64,000 nt of DNA from Phoenix dactylifera (lineage: Eukaryota; Streptophyta; Magnoliopsida; Arecales; Arecaceae). The stretch lies in assembly GCF_009389715.1 (NCBI RefSeq), contig NC_052409.1, positions 1,156,001 to 1,220,000 on the forward strand, written 5' to 3'. The notes beneath the pieces are model-generated. The model did no database searches and was not told the origin of the DNA. It worked only from the letters and a program-made list of their open reading frames with translations. The translations under genes and the position numbers were made by a program. Position 1 is the stretch's first letter; each line of letters starts with the position of its first letter. Shown here piece by piece: positions 60,555-64,000 of the stretch.

Positions 60555-62734
60555 TGTCACGCCCCGAACCCGGGGCCCGGGGCGCGAGCAGACGCCGCGC
60601 ACCTGCAGGGCGAACCCCGCAGGCACGCAAGGCAGATGAATCAGATTCCACATCAATAGCTAAACAAAGATAAATTCCAACTTTCAATTCAAATGTCCAT
60701 ATATACATAAGTCAAAAGAAAAAGTCAATATCTACTAGCTAACTACATCATGATCACTCCACCCCGTAATCCCCATAGTCACATATCATCACCTGTAAAA
60801 AATGTAAATAGTAGGAATGAGCTAACAGCTCAGTAGGCAACATCATGCAATAAAGTCATCATATAACATGTCATAATGCATATAAAAGCAGCTAAACTCA
60901 TAAATCCAAAAATCCACACAATAATCTGTAAACCCGATCCGAGACTCAAAATATCTCAACCGCATGACTACGGCCACATCACCCAGTGGCATGGTTACAC
61001 CGAAGTGCCAATACAACTCTCCGAAGAGCCGCTCCACTGAGCCAACGCACCACTGTGCCGCACCCCCTGGTGCCAAACTCACGCTCCACTGAGCCGCTCC
61101 GAAGAGCAAAACGCACCCCTGTGCCGCCACTATTCTATCACCGGTGGTCGCGGTGTCGGAACTAGTTCCTCAGTACAAGTCGACAGGGCCAACGTATCAT
61201 CCCATTGGCGGGGCCTAGACTATAGTCACGCGGATTTTAAAAATCAATAAATCAACTTTCCAAATCAAAGTCATAATCATACTCCCAACAGTAAAGCACA
61301 TAATAATTTATAAAATTAAATATTTAATTCTAATTCTAACACGTATTGCCAATAATAAATTAATAAATCAACATATGCAAGATACATGTTAAAATTCTAC
61401 TTTAAAGCAACGGTCACCTACCTGGGATCGCTTAAAAAATTCCTGCCACAGATATCACGAACCCCTGGTTAAACATAAATATTAATTATTTAATTAATTT
61501 AGAAACATAATTTAAACTAATTCCAACCCCTTAAATTCCTAAGTTCATAAATCCAAGAATGGGCCCCCAAGATCAAACATATACCCTAAAATCAGAATCC
61601 TTTAGACCCAAGTCAATTGTGGCCCAACACAGATTAGGCCCAATTGAACCAAACCAGATTACAGGTCCAGATCAGATCTCGGGCCCAAATCAAACCAGCC
61701 TACAGATCCAATCAAGCCCAACTCAGCCCAAAAACAGACCCCCAACCCAACCCAGACCAGGTCTGATCAGACCATAACAAAACCCATTCACTTAAACTCA
61801 GACCCAACCCAAGCCAGGTCTGATCAGACCAGATTAGACTCAAGTCAGACTAACCCAAATTTCTGACTCAGATCCAAACCATAACCCAAATCCACTCACT
61901 CAATTCTAGATCAAACCAAATACAAGGATTAGATGGAACCGGTTCATAATCTAAATCGGCTCATGGTCTGATCCCCACTTGAGGCACGGATTTCAAAGCA
62001 AGGAAAACCCAGCCGGAAGAAGAAGAAGAAGAAGAAGAAGAAAAAGAAGGAGAAGAGGAAGAAGGAGAAGAAGAAGAAGAAAGAAAGAAGGGGGGGTGGC
62101 TGGTGGCTCCGGTCGGTCCTCGGCGGCCGACCGTGGCCCTCGGCGGCGGTGCTCGGCCAGCCGCCGTCGGCCACGCCGCTGTCCCGAGCCGGGCGGAGAA
62201 AGAAGAAGGGAAGAAGAAGAGGAAGCAAGGGAGGAAGGGAGGGACCGAGGCTAGGAAGCCCGGCCTCCGTTCGCCCACCTCCGGCCGAACTGGTTTCGGC
62301 CGGATTGACCCCGACCGGCCACCGTTGGTCGGACGAATCCTACAAAAAAATCATCTCCGAAATAGGGAAGTGAAACCGAAAACATACTCTCATTCCTTTC
62401 CCCTTAAATTCATAAAAAAAATAGTAAATAAGTTATCTTCCTCACCTCCGGTTGTCGGGGAATGGATTCCCGACGGCGTTGGCGGCTCCGGCGGCACCTA
62501 CGGCTCCGGCGATCGTCTCAAAAGAGGGGGAAAAGAAGAGGAAGGAATGGGGCTCTCAGAGAAGAGAACGAGAGGGAGAGAGAGAGAGAGAGAGGGGGAG
62601 AGAGGGAGAGAGGGAAGAGAGGGGTGGCTTGCGGAGATCACGCTGGCCGTTCGGCCGGCATGGTCTTCGTGGGCAACCCACGATGATCCAACTGAAGTCG
62701 GCACTCCTTGCCGACTTCAGTTCGGGTCTTCACA
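60555..62734 (-). mobile_element. LTR of a Ty3/gypsy element (3' LTR), about 2.18 kb
   Basis: In minus orientation it starts TGTGAAGACCCGAACTG at 62734 and ends GGTTCGGGGCGTGACA at 60555, so it has TG...CA termini. It follows the pol end by only about 48 bp, as expected for a 3' LTR. It contains a GAA microsatellite (62018-62090), GA repeats (62573-62620), two CAGGTCTGATCAGACCA copies (about 61768 and 61820) and a duplicated GCTCCACTGAGCCGCTC segment (61028-61110). Open frames across it are products of low complexity. The other LTR would lie beyond 64000. Confidence 0.8.
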
Positions 62735-62782
62735 CTCTAACCAACTAAAAAGAAATTTCGTCCTCGAAATTAAAAACATACC

Positions 62783-64000
62783 TCAATCCGAGAACAAGGC
62801 TGGATACTTCTCTCTCATCTCCTCCTCCAGCTCCCAGGTGGCTTCTCTCTCACTATGATTGCTCCACTGGACCTTGACATATGGGATAGTGCGTCTTCTC
62901 AAGACTTGGTCCTTCCTATCCACTATACGGACAGGCTGCTCCACATATGTAAGATCGGCGCGAAGCTGCAAAGGTGCCACATCAATCACATGATTTGGAT
63001 CAGCAATATACTTCCTCAGCATGGAGACATGAAATACAGAATGAACTCCCGATAGAGCAGGTGGAAGTGCCAGTCTATAAGCAACAGATCCAACTCTCTC
63101 GAGAATCTCGAAGGGTCCCACATATCTCGGACTGAGCTTGCCTCGAACTCCAAACCGCATGATCCCTTTAGAAGGGGATACTCTGAGGAACACATGATCT
63201 CCGACCTGAAATTCCAATTCCCGCCTCCTGATATCTGCATAGCTTTTCTGTCTACTCTGAGCTGCTCGGAGTCGTTCTCTGATCAACTGAATCTTTTCCA
63301 CTGTCTGCTGCACCATCTCTGGACCCAAGATCTTCCAGAATATCCTTCTGAGTAGTAATCAAGGCTGCAATATTCCCTGAAGATTTTTGGCTCAGTGCAT
63401 CTGCTACTACATTTGCCTTTCCAGGGTGATAGTGGATAGTCAGATCATAATCTTTTAACAACTCCAGCCACCTCCTCTGTCTCATGTTCAGCTCTTTTTG
63501 AGTAAAGAGATATTTCAGGCTTTTATGATCAGTATATACCTGACATGTCTCTCCATACAAATAGTGCCTCCATATTTTCAGAGCAAATACAACTGCTGCA
63601 AGCTCGAGATCATGTGTGGGATAGTTTTCTTCATAAGGCTTGAGCTGTCTAGAGGCGTAGGCAATAACTTTTTCATTCTGCATCAGCACACAGCCCAAAC
63701 CCTTCTTAGAGGCATCACTGTAAATAGTATAATCAACACCCGTGACTGGCAGAGTCAAAATAGGTGCTGAACTAGCCGGCGCTTCAATTCCTCGAAGCTC
63801 TTCTCACACTGATCTGACCACTCGAATTTCACTCCTTTGCGAGTGAGTCGAGTCAAGGGCCCAGCAATACTAGAGAAGCCTTCTACAAATCTTCTGTAAT
63901 AGCCGGCTAATCCAAGGAAACTGCGGATCTCTGATACATTTGTCGGTCTGTTCCAGTCAACTACAGCTTCGATCTTCTTCGGGTCAACCATAATTCCTTC
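62783..64000 (-). mobile_element. Defective Ty3/gypsy pol: RT end, RNase H, integrase C-terminus with chromodomain-like tail
   Basis: Read on the minus strand: reverse transcriptase C-terminal part ([20 protein letters not shown], 63991-63755, cut by the window edge); RNase H ([60 protein letters not shown], 63758-63252); then directly the integrase C-terminal region ([38 protein letters not shown]) and a chromodomain-like end (VQWSNHSEREATWELEEEM), stop at 62783. The integrase zinc finger and DDE core are missing between them, and a frameshift at about 63760 separates RT from RNase H. The element is non-autonomous. Lineage is probably the chromovirus (Tekay-like) group. Confidence 0.9.

Noticed and set aside
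61959-62858. Arg/Glu-rich 251- and 91-codon open frames and Ser/Phe-rich antisense frames
   Set aside because: They come from GAA and GA microsatellites and GC-rich DNA inside the LTR, not from a gene.
1-64000. CRISPR array, defence island or biosynthetic cluster
   Set aside because: This is eukaryotic nuclear DNA. No regularly spaced short repeats, bacterial operons or runs of co-functional enzyme genes are present.

Overview
This is a 64 kb piece of a plant nuclear genome: spliced genes with GT-AG introns, long repeat-rich introns and intergenic DNA, and several retrotransposon families. GC-rich first exons that turn AT-rich downstream (glutaredoxin, PIF, ankyrin genes) suggest a monocot. 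A palm-type genome is my guess from repeat style; the species is not proven.

Layout. 1-3.4 kb is probably intron of a minus-strand glutaredoxin S12-type gene whose first two exons are at 3.44-3.69 kb. A plus-strand TRM-family gene (VARLMGLD motif plus DUF4378, 962 aa, five coding exons) runs 8.68-12.83 kb. 13-20 kb is repeat territory: a 202-bp tandem repeat, a GGTACC-rich segment and a gypsy-type LTR with an internal 366-bp duplication. A TOM2A-type tetraspanin (minus, six exons, 283 aa) covers 20.03-26.77 kb. A phytochrome-interacting bHLH factor, PIF1-like (minus, seven exons, about 408 aa), covers 31.08-34.55 kb and carries a hAT-type MITE with a perfect 8-bp target duplication in an intron. 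A tRNA-related SINE with a perfect 14-bp target duplication lies at 36.3 kb. A chloroplast GDT1/UPF0016 cation transporter (minus, ten exons, 351 aa) covers 38.93-43.94 kb, and an ankyrin/GPCR-chaperone (ANKRD13-like) gene (minus, two exons, 668 aa) covers 45.35-50.73 kb. 51.2-57.4 kb holds three LINE remnants and a tandem duplication split by one of them. A DREB2-type AP2/ERF gene with a C-terminal frameshift lies at 58.9-59.4 kb. The right end holds a LINE endonuclease fragment and the LTR plus pol end of a defective Ty3/gypsy element that runs off the window.

The gene order GRXS12 - TRM - TOM2A tetraspanin - PIF1 matches, as I recall it, the Arabidopsis interval At2g20270 - At2g20240 - At2g20230 - At2g20180, with a duplicate on chromosome 4. 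This points to an old conserved block and supports the PIF1 assignment. The genes are not an operon. Shared themes are plastid redox and metal transport, membrane trafficking, and light or stress transcription factors. I saw no CRISPR array, rRNA, confident functional tRNA gene or new defence system. The items most worth checking are a two-residue insertion in the PIF bHLH domain, the altered phytochrome-binding motif of the same protein, and frameshifts in the glutaredoxin leader and the DREB C-terminus.
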